From: Salminus brasiliensis
Taxonomy: Eukaryota; Chordata; Actinopteri; Characiformes; Bryconidae
Length of the DNA stretch: 64,000 bases
Direction: 5' to 3'
Assembly (NCBI RefSeq): GCF_030463535.1
Contig: NC_132879.1
Location: forward strand, 41,477,970 to 41,541,969
Within the stretch, counting starts at the first letter, position 1; every line of letters begins with the position of its first letter. Under the pieces are notes generated by a model. It made no database searches. It worked only from the letters and a program-made list of their open reading frames with translations, and was not told the origin of the DNA. The translations under genes were made by a program, and so were the position numbers. Shown in pieces: positions 42,201 to 57,200 of the stretch.

Positions 42201-45200
42201 CATATTATAATCACTTCTCCTGAATGTGACAACATAATCATTCAATTCTGAGCTTTTAGAATACACTTACCCATCAAGAAGTTTGCTTTGGATGCCGACT
42301 GTCCATAGTGTTGTTCTATGTATTTTGGTTTGTATGTCACCATTCCTATCAAAGAATTAAACTGGATAACAGTAACACAGAGGTATAAAATGTAGATTGG
42401 GTTCCCCAGAAGAGATCTCAATGTCGGCAAAAAGTCTGCAAAACAGAAGGAAGTCTGTGAGCCCAAAGAGTTTTTTTCTGGCTGAAGCTTATATAAGCCA
42501 TTTTTGGGAGACAAAAATGAGAAAGTGTTCAACTTCGACAAAACAGGTTTTAAAGTGTATTGTTAATATCACCTTTTGCCAGTCTTACGAAGCTGGCTCG
42601 TTCATCTGCCTGATACTTGTGGTCCAGCACAGGAGAGTCCTTGATGAAGCTGGTCCGCTCAGGAGAGCACTTGGCCAGTCGTCCCTCTGGCACAGGCAGA
42701 GACTTGGGAAGGAACCAAAAGGGCACTGCTGATACAAGAGTGATGAGCCCTGCTATGAGGTATCCCAACCACCACGCGCCTACCCAGCGTGCATCCCCTG
42801 GTGTAATACTAATACTCTCTGTGGGAAAAAACAAGCATACACACCCACACATACACACACAACACACTGGTTTCAGTTTTTGTCTCACGACTACAGCACA
42901 TGACATGCTGAGAATATTTGTGCCTCATGTCTCATGTGCAGTCTCCATTTTTGCCACCACAGATGCTGTGGTTTAGATTTTATATCAGACCCTGGCACAA
43001 ATGTCATGTTTATAAAGACATGAGCTTAAAAGAAGATGTCTTTTGTGAATGTGCATGTGAATGTGTCAAATAGAAATTCAACAGCATAATGCTTGACCTT
43101 TGATCATACAATCACAATCATGCAGAAGTGGAATTAACATGTAGAAATCTAATTAAGAATGCACTGCATCTCTGAAAGTCAATGCAACTGGCTCAGAACT
43201 TGTATATATTTGGGAAATAAGTCTAAACACTTTTTACTCACCCATGTTGACGAACCCAATATCCACGTATATCTTTGCACAAAGGGATCCAAGCAGATAA
43301 CCAAACACTGGACCAATGACTGATATTGTCTGAACACACCCTGAGACACCATGACAAGCATAAATTATTATGTGACTAGGAAGTCTTGACTCACACAAGT
43401 ACAAGGTAATATAATTATTCTTTGCACAAACTTGGCCTGGAAGTATAGTATATGTACCTAAAGCCCGTAAGTTAACAAAAGAGAATGTGTTTTTGTACAC
43501 TGCCAATGGCCAAATGTCTAATGGTTTTATAAAGTAAAAGTATTTTGGGACATTCCAAATGTCTTTTTAGATAGAAATGTCATTTATCACAGGCAATGCT
43601 GAACAGGTATTTATATAGAGAAAGACTAGAAAGGAAAGGGGTGACAAACATATTTGAAGTAATAGGCCGCATTACATGCAGTCCAATGTCAAAGGGGACG
43701 GACCAATTTTTATTTAAAAACCTTAGAAAATTAATAGACTTAAATATCAGCACATTTTGGGCTAAAGTGTGCATTGAGACATCGAGACAACAAGCCTGAC
43801 TGACTTACAGTAACAATGAGCTCTATATTCAGTCTCTGTCCAAGCTATAATATATTTTTAATAGTAGCAAACAAAATAGCATTTTATCTATCCAACATTC
43901 CAATAAACACAATACCAAACATGCCCATTTTACCCAGTCACACCTGTATATGGGTTTTTCCAGGCTTTTACTGCAGTTTTACAACCATGAAAGTCTCTCA
44001 AATTTCACAAAGTCGAAAATTCTGACATGCTTTTGCAGAGCATCACCATGGCTAACAACGGTCTAAGCTATGTATGTGCACTGTACCATTCAATGTTATT
44101 GGCCAATATTGTTTTTTCACACACATTCCACACACATTCAATACACTAAATCTAAACTGGCAACCAAAATGCTAATCAAGATCAATTAGCAGGTAAGCAT
44201 GTACAACAATAACATCATAGCATAGCAAGTCCTAACTAGGGCAACAATATACATTGTGTAAAGTGTGTAGGAGTGCTGTGAAGATTACCCTCACAACTAA
44301 CTCTGTCAGACCTATTTTGTAAAGATAACAATTACAGCAATAAAAGGCAAAGTTGTTCTTATGTTATTATGTCGGTCTTTTTAAGTGGGGCAATGGCTCA
44401 CAGTTTTTAAAAGATTATACCAACACCAATTTCTTTTATGTTACATATGCTTCACAGTTTTAGTAACTCTCATACTCTAGGTTTACATTACATAAGATTT
44501 GCTTGTTGATCATATTACAGAACTAAAAAATCAATACCTTATGTACTACATTAGTTAGTATAGTATAGAGAGTAATACTGCTATCCTCCATGAGGCAGGC
44601 TGGGGCTTGGTACCCTGTGTGAGGACACTGTGATACACCAATGAGAGGCCTTTGCATATAAGTCCTAACACTACATTTGCCTTCCTCTGTATTGAGATTC
44701 AGTTGTAAACTGCTCTCATTAAGAGTGTCTGCAAAATGCATTGCTGTTCCTTCCTCCTCAGCATCTTACATTTCCAGTTTATTGCTTGGGTGATTTGACT
44801 GAAGTTTTTTCTAATCCCGAAAAATAAAAACCTGACTATAAAAACAAACAAAAAAATCAGCCATGGCTTGTCCCATCATTTACTTATATATTGCTTTAAC
44901 AATGGGTGTTATTACAGCGATCTGGGGCCCTAATGTGCAAGCCAGATTCTGACAGCCAAACACTAATCCTAAGTGTGCAAGGGCAAACCAGATGCCGACA
45001 GCTAAGCGATATCCCTAGGTGTGCAAGCCAGATGCTGACAGCCAAACACTACTCACTAAGTTACAAAAACATGGCCGGGGGGTATAGCAGTAATTACATA
45101 TTGGTGAATTTAAAAATGATGATGCTATCTCAGAATGGTTCAAAATTTGTATGATGAGTCAAATGTCTTGTTGATATTGTACATTTAGGAAGGCCACAAG

Positions 45201-48200
45201 CACTGGACCTATGACAACTTGCTCATTGGTGATGTTACATGCTGAAAATAAGTAAAAATGGCATGCAAGTTTAGTGAACGTTATTAAACTGACTTGCATT
45301 GCTCTTATCTCTGCAAGTGTTCATTCCCTTCATGTCTGGCCATACACGCCATGGCAGGTTTAACATTTATTAAATTAAATATTTCAAATTTCAAATTCAT
45401 TATTTGATTGTATTCAGCTATAAAATAACACAGGATGAGAGCAATGTACATGAAAGCAATGTAATTGTAGGACCAATCTGTAGATAGCTATGACCTACCC
45501 CGGTAATACTAAATACCATAGTAATATTTAGAAACAGTTTATAATATGAAATGACAACACAGCACAAGCTTGAAATGTAAAAATTGCATACCAATATAGA
45601 AGGCTGCATTGTCTTCCAGAGCATGATCATCTATGTATGAAATTCCCAAAGGCTGTATAGGGGTCTCACCAATCCCACGCAAGATGTTTCCCAGTAACAC
45701 ATAGATCCACATGGATAATCTGGACTCATTCTCACAGCCTGGAGTAGCAAAGAGGTGAAAGTACATAGAAAAACATTTCACATTTTCATGAGCGCAAATG
45801 ACTATTTTAAATATATATTATCTTTCATTATAGCTTACCAAAAGAAATAGTCAAAATTTACCCGTGTTTGAAACTGCAGAGGTATGATCACCCAATAGCA
45901 CACTGGTTGGACATGGGGTGAGGTTATTTGTTGAGTTCACTGACGATCTAATTGATGTTTCAAATTTGTATCTGAAAAAAAAAATATATATATATATTCT
46001 ATGCTGTATTGTTTCACTCATGTTTTGTTTTTTTAAATGTTAAATTCAGGAAAAAAAATCTGAAATATGCAGAAATTTGACAGGGGCACTCAAACTTTTG
46101 CATAATGCTGTATATCTGAGCTTTTTTTCCTGATACTGAAAAGTAAATATTTTGTACTAAATGGCAATCGTGTCTGGAAATTCAATATATAAGATGTATT
46201 CTCTGATTTGTCCCGGACCGGACCTGTTTTAATGCAGTTTAATTTTGCACGCTTTTAATTGTTTTATTTGGAAGAAATGTTGATCTTTAGTAGGATCAAT
46301 CACAATTCCTGACAGCAGTCAATTTTTGTTTGCACAAAGTATAAGGCAGTGTGGGCACCCTTGGTCAAGCTGACATTTTATGTTTGTTTAATGCATTCAT
46401 GAATGACATAATGTGATAGCACAATAATGTTTGCTCCTACTATTACGTCAAATCTAGCTGTGCATTTTATGGATTTAACCCATTATGTTTTTAACATTTA
46501 ATGACAAATGAAGTGAAATGTATCCAATTTTGACAGGGAACAGGACGTTTTTAACCAAAAAAAAAACACAGGCTCATATAGAAATCAGGGTTTGAGCCTT
46601 ACAGCTTACCGGCCAATAATAAAATGAGGGAGTGCAATTAAGAATGTCCCAAATGACATCAACAGACAGCCAATGGCAATGATCTTCGGCCGATGAAGCT
46701 TGGCACCAAAATAACTGACAAAGGCGATAACCAACAAGTTACCTAGCAACCAAAACAGAAAACAGAGAGTGGTTATTATTAATAATATACACAATAATAA
46801 TAATAATAATAATAATAATATATATAATTTATACCACCCAGTGTTTTTTCATTTTGTGTTCTTAGTATAGTGCTTATACATCAGTGCATTACCTCTTCTC
46901 TTACCCAGGTAGACCCCTTCAGGACTTTTGAAAGTTTGCTTTAAATTCAAATGTAGTCTTTGTGTCTATTGTTGGCCATAAACTTATAAAATTATAAACT
47001 TAGACAAGAGGAGGGCGGAAAACTTTGAAAAAGTTGTAATAGGCTACATTCCATTACAATCCAATAAATGCATCCCTAAATGTATTACATAACATATTTC
47101 TGTACATTACATGTTTAAGATGCTGGGAATTCTAGTCCTTAAAATGATCTAACTACAGATACTTAATATGTATTCAGTTATGCCCTAACTCTGAACCTGA
47201 CAATAGTTTTACACTAAAAGAGAACTGCTAGAAGTGCAAGCAGGATTTAGGTTAGGGGAAGTTGATGAGATATTTCAGACTTATGCCGGATATTTAAAGA
47301 ATCCAAGCAAAATGTCAACATGTTTTATTGACTGCAGCCATCTTCGAATGAGATGACCACATACAATTTCGGAATGTACTCCAGAAAATGGGTATACTGG
47401 AGCATCTCACTGTTCTAATGAGAAACCTTTACACTGATCAACAAGCCACAGTCATGACTGGACAAGGATTAATACTATCATTATATTTGTACTTAAAGGC
47501 TTGACATTATTTGATGATAAGAGCAGGACAGTGAAAGCTGAACAGTTAAAAAGGGGAAAGTAAAAATATTATTGACTTGAATGAATTTAGAAAGCACCTT
47601 GGATAACAAAGAAAAAAAAAATCCTTGGCCAAATCTAGGCTCACCTTTCACTTGAAGCCCAGAACCAAAACTGAAGAACAAAACTTCTAAGTATGAATAT
47701 TATGAGCAGAACTAATTAATGAGAAAACCCTTTTGAAGGGTGACATTTGAAAGTAAATGAGAAAAACAACAGCTAGCAAAAAAGAAGGATGTGTGAGATC
47801 AGTGACAATTTGTCAAATCATGAACAACTAAAAAGTCATCATGAAGCCTAAACAGAAAATAATATTGTATCTGTATGTTCGCCAGTAATAAATAATAACA
47901 ATATGAAATAAGTAATTTTCCAAATATCCTTTAATACTACCTGCAGGCATGGCCATAGGTCAGAAAATGCCCAACTTTTCTCAGAAAAGTTACAAATGCT
48001 TTGGTATTCTGGTATTATGTTTAAAAAAGCAAAGAAAAAAAGTTTCACACAGAACTCTGGAAATGGGCTACACACAATTATTGACACCTTTTCAAAATTT
48101 TAATAAATAATCTGATTTCAATTATGTAATGCTTTAATTTGTATGTGTGGCAAATAACAGGTGCTGGCAGTTTAAATGGAAAAAAGTTTGTGTCCGGGTA

Positions 48201-51200
48201 CCACACTGAGCATAGAGAATAGAAAGAAGAAGGATGTGAGAACCAAAACAGTGAAAATGTACTGACAACCTTAAGGCTACAAGTCTCTCTCCAAAGACCT
48301 TAATGTTCCTGTGTCCACTGTGTGCAGTGTCATTAAGAACTTTACAGCTCACAGCACTGTAGCCCTGGATGTGGCAGAACTGATCGAAGATTGCAATGAA
48401 GGATTGTTTGAATGGTGGCTAAAGAACCTTGATCAACAAATGAAAGCTGACCTGCAGAAACAAGGTACAACAGTGCCTGCTCATATTATCCATTGCCATG
48501 TAAATGAAATGAGACACTATGGTTGGAGATCAGAGTGGAGGTATTAGAGGATGCCTCGACCCAAAAATATAAAAAAAAAATAGACTGGAGTTTACCAGAA
48601 CTTCTCTCTTCTGGGAAAACACCCTGTGGACAGACTGTACCATTTACAGAAAATGAAATAAGGCCTTCAAAGCAAAGAACACAATCCCTACGGTCAAACA
48701 TGGAGGAGGTTCAAAGATGTTATAAGGAGGCGTCATGGGTCTTCCAGCAGGACAACGACCCAACTCATACTTCAAAAAGCATTGGATAAATGGCATTGGA
48801 TAGTTCTGAAGTGGCCTGCAATGAATCCAGATCTAAATCCTATAGATCACCTGTGGAGAGTTGGCAAAAGAAGAGTGGTCCAAAATTCCAGAGGAGACGT
48901 GTAAGAAACTTATTCATGGTTACAGGAAGAGATCGATTTCAGCTATTGTATCTATAAGAGCCTTCTAACAAATGTTAAGTTGAGGATGGCAATAATTTTG
49001 TCCAGTTCTGTTTGGAATGATATTAGGTTTGACCTATTTTGTCAGTTTATTTGTGCTGTTCCAATGCAAATAAAAATAAATAAATAAATAAATAGGTGAA
49101 TGAATGAGATGAATACCAAAACATTTGTAACTGCAGCAAAGTTCTGGGATGATGATGTGCATTTTCTGAAAGAAATGTAGGGGTGCCAATTTTTTTTGCC
49201 ATTACTGTACTTCATGCACAAATGCAATTACTTGCCTTCAGTTCAATTAAAGATTTAGGTTTTAAAGCTCCATGAAACCTCAACAAAAATAAAACAAACT
49301 CATAATGTACTCATAACACATACTGTACTATAGCCTCATAGTCTAGGTCATAGTGGAGGAAACTGACACTGTGTCCTGACTGACACTGGCTGGCTAACTC
49401 ACACACATGACCCAAGACAGGCTAAAGCTACTTGTTCTGGTTCCATTGCTGCTCTGCTCTCTGCCCTGTTCCTATGGCAACACTCCTATGGAAACGCTGA
49501 TTGCTGGGGCCATGTGAGTGGCGACAGCGAAAGTGCGGGTGCTTGGGAGCGCCACAGGTCCAAGGTTTATGCTATGGCAGAGCAAACAGGAAATTTGTCC
49601 TTCAGATTCGTCCACAGTGGGATCATTCCTGGGACAAACATGACACTTATACAGTATGTGCTGTGAAGTGCTGTAGTGACACACATGGATCTTAACTTTT
49701 TAATGTTTACACCAAGAAAAGTGTCTGATGCTACAGTTGACTCTACACTTTAACAATGCGTTATGATAAAAAGGAAGTCTACTTCTATAGTCACTTTTCA
49801 TTGAAACAAATAATACAAAACTCTTATGACGTCTGTTGTAAATGCACACAGTAATGTGCTTTTTTTGTTTAGCAACTGAACATAGCTGTAGCACACAGAA
49901 AGCTGTAATGTGGATCGATTTTACTATGGTCAACATGGGCATGCATGCAGATCAACGTATCTCGGGGCAGAGTTGAACTAGTTTAAGGGGACAAAGTGAT
50001 CGGATTGCTGATGACACACAAGGTTTGACAGGGTAAATAGCATAGAAATGAGCAACTTGAAAAGGTCTGTGTGGGCTCCCGTTTCTCTTGTATGAGCCTT
50101 TTTTGCCAGACTGCTGCATTGTGTTGTTGATGACTGACATACCTTACAGCACACCCTCTAAGCCTCTGGATTATTTCCCCAATGCTAATATTGCACAGGA
50201 ACACTGCTGGCTCCATGAAAGGCTGCTAGTTTCTTAAAAGAGAGACTCTGTGACTTGAGCGCAACTGAGACACACAAGAATGATTTGAAGGAGTCTGCTT
50301 ACGCATGATGATCCGGTTCTTACCTATTTCAAAGCTTCCATCAATGACTCCTATTAAGTAACTGGGGATGTCAAAGCGCCTCTCCAGCTGAGTTATTGTG
50401 CTTTTCATATAGCTTCCAGATAAAGCCTTCGCAAAGTAGGCAAAGGACAGAGCTACAAGGAACATCTGGAATAAGAGACAGAAAGAGAGAGAGAGAGAGA
50501 CAAGAGAAACATTTATATTTAGTCATCCTTTCATATTCCATATTACCACCTACACTGCACCGCATTAATCTATCTGTAAATGCAAAAGCATCACATCATT
50601 AATATGCATTTAAAATCATAAGAGTTGAGAAGAGCAGGGAGGGAAAAGTGAGCAGGAGAGCGGGGGAGCAAATAGGTGGAAAGAAGAGACAGGGTAGCTA
50701 TATGGGGGAAGGCATCATTTCTCAAGCTGTGCTGTATTATGGGTAGTGGGGACAAAAAGAGGATTAAGAGAGCTTATGTCATGCTCTTGAGAGATCCTGC
50801 CACGTCCAGCCAGAGTGACTCTAGCCTGGAATAGTGGAAAAACATGCAGTAGGTGGATCTGATAATGAAAATACAGTCACACTTTTAGAATGCTGCTAAC
50901 GACACACCCCTGTGGGTTTCTCCTGAAAAGGTCCACACAGAACATTAAAAGTAGTGATTACAAAATGGGGAGGCAAAAAGGGTGAAGGGTAAAAGAAACA
51001 TCCTCCTTCAGTAGCCAGATTACAGTCATTAAATGAACAATAGCCCACATTTAAAAATGTGCACACTTTGCACATTTATAAGTTGCACAACTTATAACTT
51101 AGTAACTTATACTATAAATTATTATACTGTTTTTGTTGTAACACTGTTATTCAGAGGCCTGAAAGTGAAATGTTCTTACCCTATGTATTTCTCAAAGGGT

Positions 51201-54200
51201 ATTTGGTGTATATAACACAATATTTAATGTGTATAGTGTTGCATACTGCTATTCTGTGAATAACACTGTAAAGCACACTGTATAGAAATGTCCTTGTATA
51301 GTCTATGTATACAGTGTATACTATTGTTTTTAGTATATTGTGTATTGTCTGTAAATTATATGTAGAGTAGCTGTATGCTGTTAACACTAGAAAGTCAGTA
51401 ACAGACAGATTTTGTGTAACACGTTTTACAGCTTCATTGTCACAAAGCAGCTTTACAGAAATCCGGCAATAAGACAAAAGACAATTACAACAAACACATT
51501 AAAGACCCCCCTATGAGCAAGCCAAAAGTAACAATGGCAAAATAAAGACTCACAAGGGGAGACCCATCCATCCTCTAGTCAAAACACCTTTTTATTATTG
51601 ATAAAAAAGTCACCATATTACCGCAAACGTCTGGTGCCATGCTTAGGTGTACTGATATAGTCATAGTAGTGTTGATAATAAAAGCAACGATGATGGCTAA
51701 TGTTACTATATAACATGAAATAATAATAATAATAATAATAATAACAATAACAGCAATTACAAGACTAATAATTAGTCTTCTCTTCATCTGTGAATTTAAT
51801 GATGCTGTTGGAAGTGTTCTCATTTTGCATTTGTGGGTGTAATGGAAGTAAAGGAGAGGCCTAACCATATAATACTGGGGGGGCACATATTAAGCATAAA
51901 GAAGAAAATAAACCTGTCCATTCTTCTCACCTGGAGATGGTCTGACAGAAAGTTCAGGATCCTGATGCATGACTACTGACTACTGTCTCAAAAAATCTTC
52001 TTTGATGCAGGTCAGGACAACAGAGTGGTGGGTTTTTAGACATGTTATACTGACTGTCTTTGGTATGAAAACGATGCTAACAATGCTAACGATGTATGGG
52101 AAAATTAGAAACTTTGACCATATCAGTCCAGTATTGACTATAAAATTCTTCTATTAACATACAAAGCCCTACATGGCCTCGCTCCTGAGTACCTACGAGC
52201 TCTTTCACATATTATGAACCATCAAAATTGCTTAGATCTCAGCTTAGATCTTCTTAGCATTTTCCAAAACTCAGAAAGCCTCAGCAGGTACAGTTACTTT
52301 TTTTCACAGGTTGAAAAAAAACTGTACATTCATTCATAAATGCTTCTTATTATCCACTTCTTCTTGGTCAGGGTTGTGGGCAGTTTGGAGCCTGTGTGCA
52401 AGACAGGAACACCCCCTAGACAGGGCAGTAACTGGACAAACTGAGAGTTATAAATTGTGAAAAGATTTTTCTTTACCAAGGAAAGAATTTTCAGGTTCTA
52501 AATATCGTTTAGATTAATTTTCAATTAACTGCACAACCATAAAATATATAATTTATAAAATCACTAGGACACTAAAAACACACTAAACGTACATTACATT
52601 CATTTGTTACAAAATAATACATTTAGCATTTAGCATTTAAAGCATACATTTAAGGTGTAAACATTAAAAGTATATGTTTTTCATATTTAGTTTTTAAAAG
52701 TAGGATGATAGAGCATGACATGTTTGAAATGCACTACAGTTCATGTGTTATATTTTACATAACAGCAGTTTGTGCAGCTAAATTTTCAGCTTTGTTAGAT
52801 CATATTTGTTGTACTTGAAAATAACTTTGACAATAGTACTGTGAAATCAGGTTATTAAGAGAAAATAAGGTTTTACACTGGGCTCAATGGGTTAAAAACA
52901 TTTGCGAGCTACTTGCCACAGGATTGCATTGTGTAAGTCCCCAATCACAATGAAGCCAGTCCCAGCATGCATGGATTTTTGCATGCCAATAGCGTCATAA
53001 AGCTTTCTGAGCACCATGTGAGTTTGTGAATGTACATACACGAGACCTCTGAGAATAATGGAAAAGTGGGACACAAGAAATTCCAGGTCAGGGGACCAGA
53101 AAACAGTTATTGAATGCACCAATAAATCTACATCATTAACTGCCCTTAATGGTTTGTGTGTTTTACCTTACAATCTGAGTTTAGTAATGTAATGATTTGA
53201 ACATCTTGTTTTCATACACCAAACAGCCACATACTTTTGGTAAGATGTACTGCAAGTTAATGCTGAAGTAACTTACTGTGTCAGTAACACTTGAGACTGC
53301 TCCTCTTTGTGTGGTACTGTCCTCTATAAAATGAAGTGTTTTTCTGAATCATGACTCAAGAGTGAAAGACATTGTGTTCGTCTGGCAGCAGTACATTCAC
53401 AGATGTACACTCACATTTTGCATGCCCATGTTTGGAGAAAAGATGTCTTCCTCAAAAGCTGTTTAAACACCTGAACTGAAGATATTACTCATGAACATGT
53501 CCACCACTGAGTAGACTGCTCAGTTCCACCATCCTTTAGAAGAATTGTGGTTTGCAGGTTTGCAATTTTCAGTTAAATAGCCTTCTTCTGTCAAAGTATT
53601 TGGAAACACATCAGGTTCTCTGATGACAACAATTGTAGTCTTAGATTGTTATGATGCATTTTGTGACTGTGGCACATTTAAAACATTAAATGAACTATAC
53701 CTTTTATAACATTTTATTACTAACAAGTTACATCTTGTCCACTTTAAGGCTACATTTCTCAGCTGCATTTGAAGAACTATCAAGTAGCACAATTTTCAGT
53801 GATGTAATGGCTCGGTGACTTGGCTATATATTTCACATTTTCTTCCATTTAGTCACAGGCAACACAAAATCACAAAGTGAATTATAGGGTTGGGTACCAA
53901 AGTTGGATACTTTTAAGGACACTGACTGACAATATTAGAGAGTACAGATTCACAGCAAATCAATAGGTTTGAGCATCTCAGGTGTGGTTACACCTTTTAA
54001 AACTTTATGCAGACAATGTGGAATATTTGTAATGGGTATATTTGTAATGCAAAGCTGGCCATGGCAACACTTCTAACCTGAGCAAAACACTTCCAAACAG
54101 AAAGTAATTCTAAAAGCAGAAACGTGGAGTGTATTTGATAGTTTGGAAGCAAAGTGCCCCACATCAGCGACCAATAACGTTAGCAGCACGACTGCAAGTC

Positions 54201-57200
54201 ACTGCAAATAAAGCATGTGAACCGGGAATTAACTGCCAAGGTTTAATCATAAGAGTGTGGAGTACAGTTTTCCTGCTACGATAGTCTTGCACACAGTTTA
54301 TTCCAGTGGTAAATGGACATTTGTAGCTTGTATTCCAATGCAAGACAAACAGAAACCATGTATGTTGCATCTGTTGTGAAATAAGCTTCTCAGAAAGGTT
54401 CTGGGCCAGTCAAAGCCACTGTAAGATGTGCAAAACTAATGAGCCTATTGGGGAAGCAGAGTGAAGACTTTTAACACCACTAACACAGAGTTTAACACAG
54501 AGTCCATCACTCAGCCCAGTACAGTATCAGAACACTAACCTGATACACACTGACAGTCCATCACTCAGCCCAGTACAGTATCAGAACACTAACCTGATAC
54601 ACTTACCTTATAGACTAGTACTAGTACTAGGACTACACAGAATTCTGAATCAAAATCCGCCATTGAAAGGAACATATAGTCCTGGTTTAGGCTTAATCCT
54701 GTTCAAGAAACTGATCCTGTGAGTAAATCTCTCAGTTCAGTATAGTGAGTATCAGAACACAGCAGATCTAGCGAAGACCACTAACAGCACTTCCTTTTTC
54801 TAGTCTGCACTGTGGATGTTCAACAAAAGAGCAGTACAACTGTGTTGTTCAGTTCATGTTTGTGTATAACTGTGATTTAGGTAATGACCAGACCACAGTT
54901 CATTAGTAATCAATACAGAAAGCCAGGTAATTCTAATTACTTTTTCTTGCAACTGTAGTTAATAAGTTAATAAGTAGTTAATAAGTACTGATTTAGTGAT
55001 TTACCATTCCTAACATATATGCATGATGAATGTATGCTGTTATGAACTCTGACCTAAACGTAATCCTTCTTAAACAAAAGTACATATCTTCTAAATCAGT
55101 CATTATTGCAGCTTTTAAGCCATTTGGCCACATTGGACATGGGTATGCGCCTAAGGGGTTGGATTGGGGCTGACTGACATTCTTTGAATGGGGAATTCTT
55201 TATTTAGAAATTGGAGGCATATGACAAGTGCTCTGAGGTAACTATATCCCATGAGTCTGTCCCATGTAAATCACGTGGCCATCTGATACTGGCATATACT
55301 GTAGAAACTGTAGAAAAGTGACATAAACACCCCTTTATTAAAAAAGTACTTCTTTTACATATTGGTAAATTACCTTAAATAAAAAAAAAAACTAGATGCA
55401 GTGTAAAATCCCTGCCCATTACATTACACCAAAGTAATAAGATTATCAGAGGCCTCATGTGCGTAACCTCATTCTAGACTCAGTCAGAGTCAAAGTAGTG
55501 CAGAGAACTGAAAATTTCTTATGAATTTCTTAATTCAAAAAGAGAAGGAAGTTTAAGTGCCATAATTTCAAATGATTTATTACATTTGGCAAATAATTCT
55601 GGTACAACATTTGAAATTGAAATTGTTCATTTCCACTGTTTCTTTCTATCAGTGAAGGCCAGACCAACTAACTCCAGAAAGAAAATGCGGAACACTGGAA
55701 TTCTCAGATTCCACTTAGAGATGATATAATCTCCAGGCTAGTGCAGTAATGGCACATCAAAAGGATGTGGATTGAGCTTAATATAAAGACAAAATAAATT
55801 CAGAATAGATCTGATCTAAAGACATAATATGACAAAAATGATTAGAACAGCACATTTCACCCAAATTTATGCAGAACTTAGTGGTCAGTGTTCACATATT
55901 TTGCTTCATATGCAATCAGCACACAATATGGTTAATGCATAATACAGTTTATGTACAGAATTTTCACAGCTGAATAGAACCTCTGTGAACACGCTCACAA
56001 AACTACAGCAGAAACCTCACAACAAAGGCACTGCTGAGCATGACTGCTTGCCTATTTAAATCATTAAGCACCATGCAGTCAGGAGCCCATTCTGAAACCC
56101 CTCTCTGTTCTCCACACTCCAATCATCACAAGAAGATTCCACCACAAACTGCAGCTAAATCTTGTTTCAGCCTAGTGACGCTACAGACCAAATGCATGCT
56201 TCATGATATTGAACACACAGCAAACAAAGCTTCTTCTTGAGTCAGCAATATATTTTCATTACATCTGTCACTATAGTCAAGGGCTGGGTGAAGTATCAAA
56301 CTTTTGCAATACATTCTTCTGTAAATACCTTAGTCTTGTCCTTTTTTTTAGTCTTTTTTTTTTTTTACAGAAAGGGGTTTCAAACGTGTGCAGTCTCTTT
56401 CTGATGGTAGCTGCATGTACTTTGACATTAACTATGGAAAGAGCTACCTGTAGGTCCTGTGAATTTTAGGATAGTTGGAGACTCCTTTACACATCTTGCA
56501 GTCTGCTCTTGGCCTGGTGCTTGTGCATGTTGGCAGTTGTTTTAAATGTTCATTTGTATGTTCATTTCCAGATAGAAATGCTGGCTTCTAATCGTTTCTG
56601 AATGGCTTTCCAGACTATCATTTTACAATCTTCTTTCTAAAGACCCCAGTTCTTTCACGCCAGGGTGATACCAATCACTTCAACAATCAAGAGCAAACCA
56701 AACTAAATGAGTTTATATTAGTTTTATTTTTCTCCAGTTGTATTTGTTTAGTCATATTAGCTCCAACTCTTAATACTGTTAAAATGATCCAAAATTAAAA
56801 TCGGAAGCAGCAGTTTTACTGTAGTATTGTGGAGAGAGAACTAATATATTGCATTAGTGAGCTAGTGTGACCAATTCTTGCAAAGCCTAATATAGTCATT
56901 CTAAAAAGAAAGTGGTCTGGTAGGTCGTGGCAGCATCGCATGTCTTTGCGTACTTACATCACATGCACGGGATCTGGATCCTTTTGCTGGTTATCTAAAC
57001 AACTGCAGTGCTGCTAATATTGCTGATTCAAACAGAATGACAATAGAAACAGAATTAGAACTGAAGAGAGCTGGTAAGCAAAAATGGACAGCGTCAGAGT
57101 CCTTGCTAAAGCCAGGATAAACACTGTCTTGGTTTTTGAAAGGAGGCAAGAGCTCCGTGACCTGAAAGGATTCAAACGTGATGTTGAACTGGCTTTTTTC

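Larger units (their letters stand above)
36245..42270 (-). other. SLCO1C1 intron between exons ending NFLMG and beginning VINIP
   Basis: This 6 kb intron contains two Tc1-like elements (38290-39990 and 40725-42141), a SINE within the first (39106-39391), a telomere-like tract (37980-38175) and a Tc1-type terminus near 37483 ('aaaagtttggacacccttggtc'). I see no exon in it; the flanking exons join in frame without one. Confidence 0.7.

Noticed and set aside
54501..54602. Possible CRISPR-like direct repeats
   Set aside because: Only two adjacent copies with no regular spacers, in an animal gene intron; a simple tandem duplication explains it.
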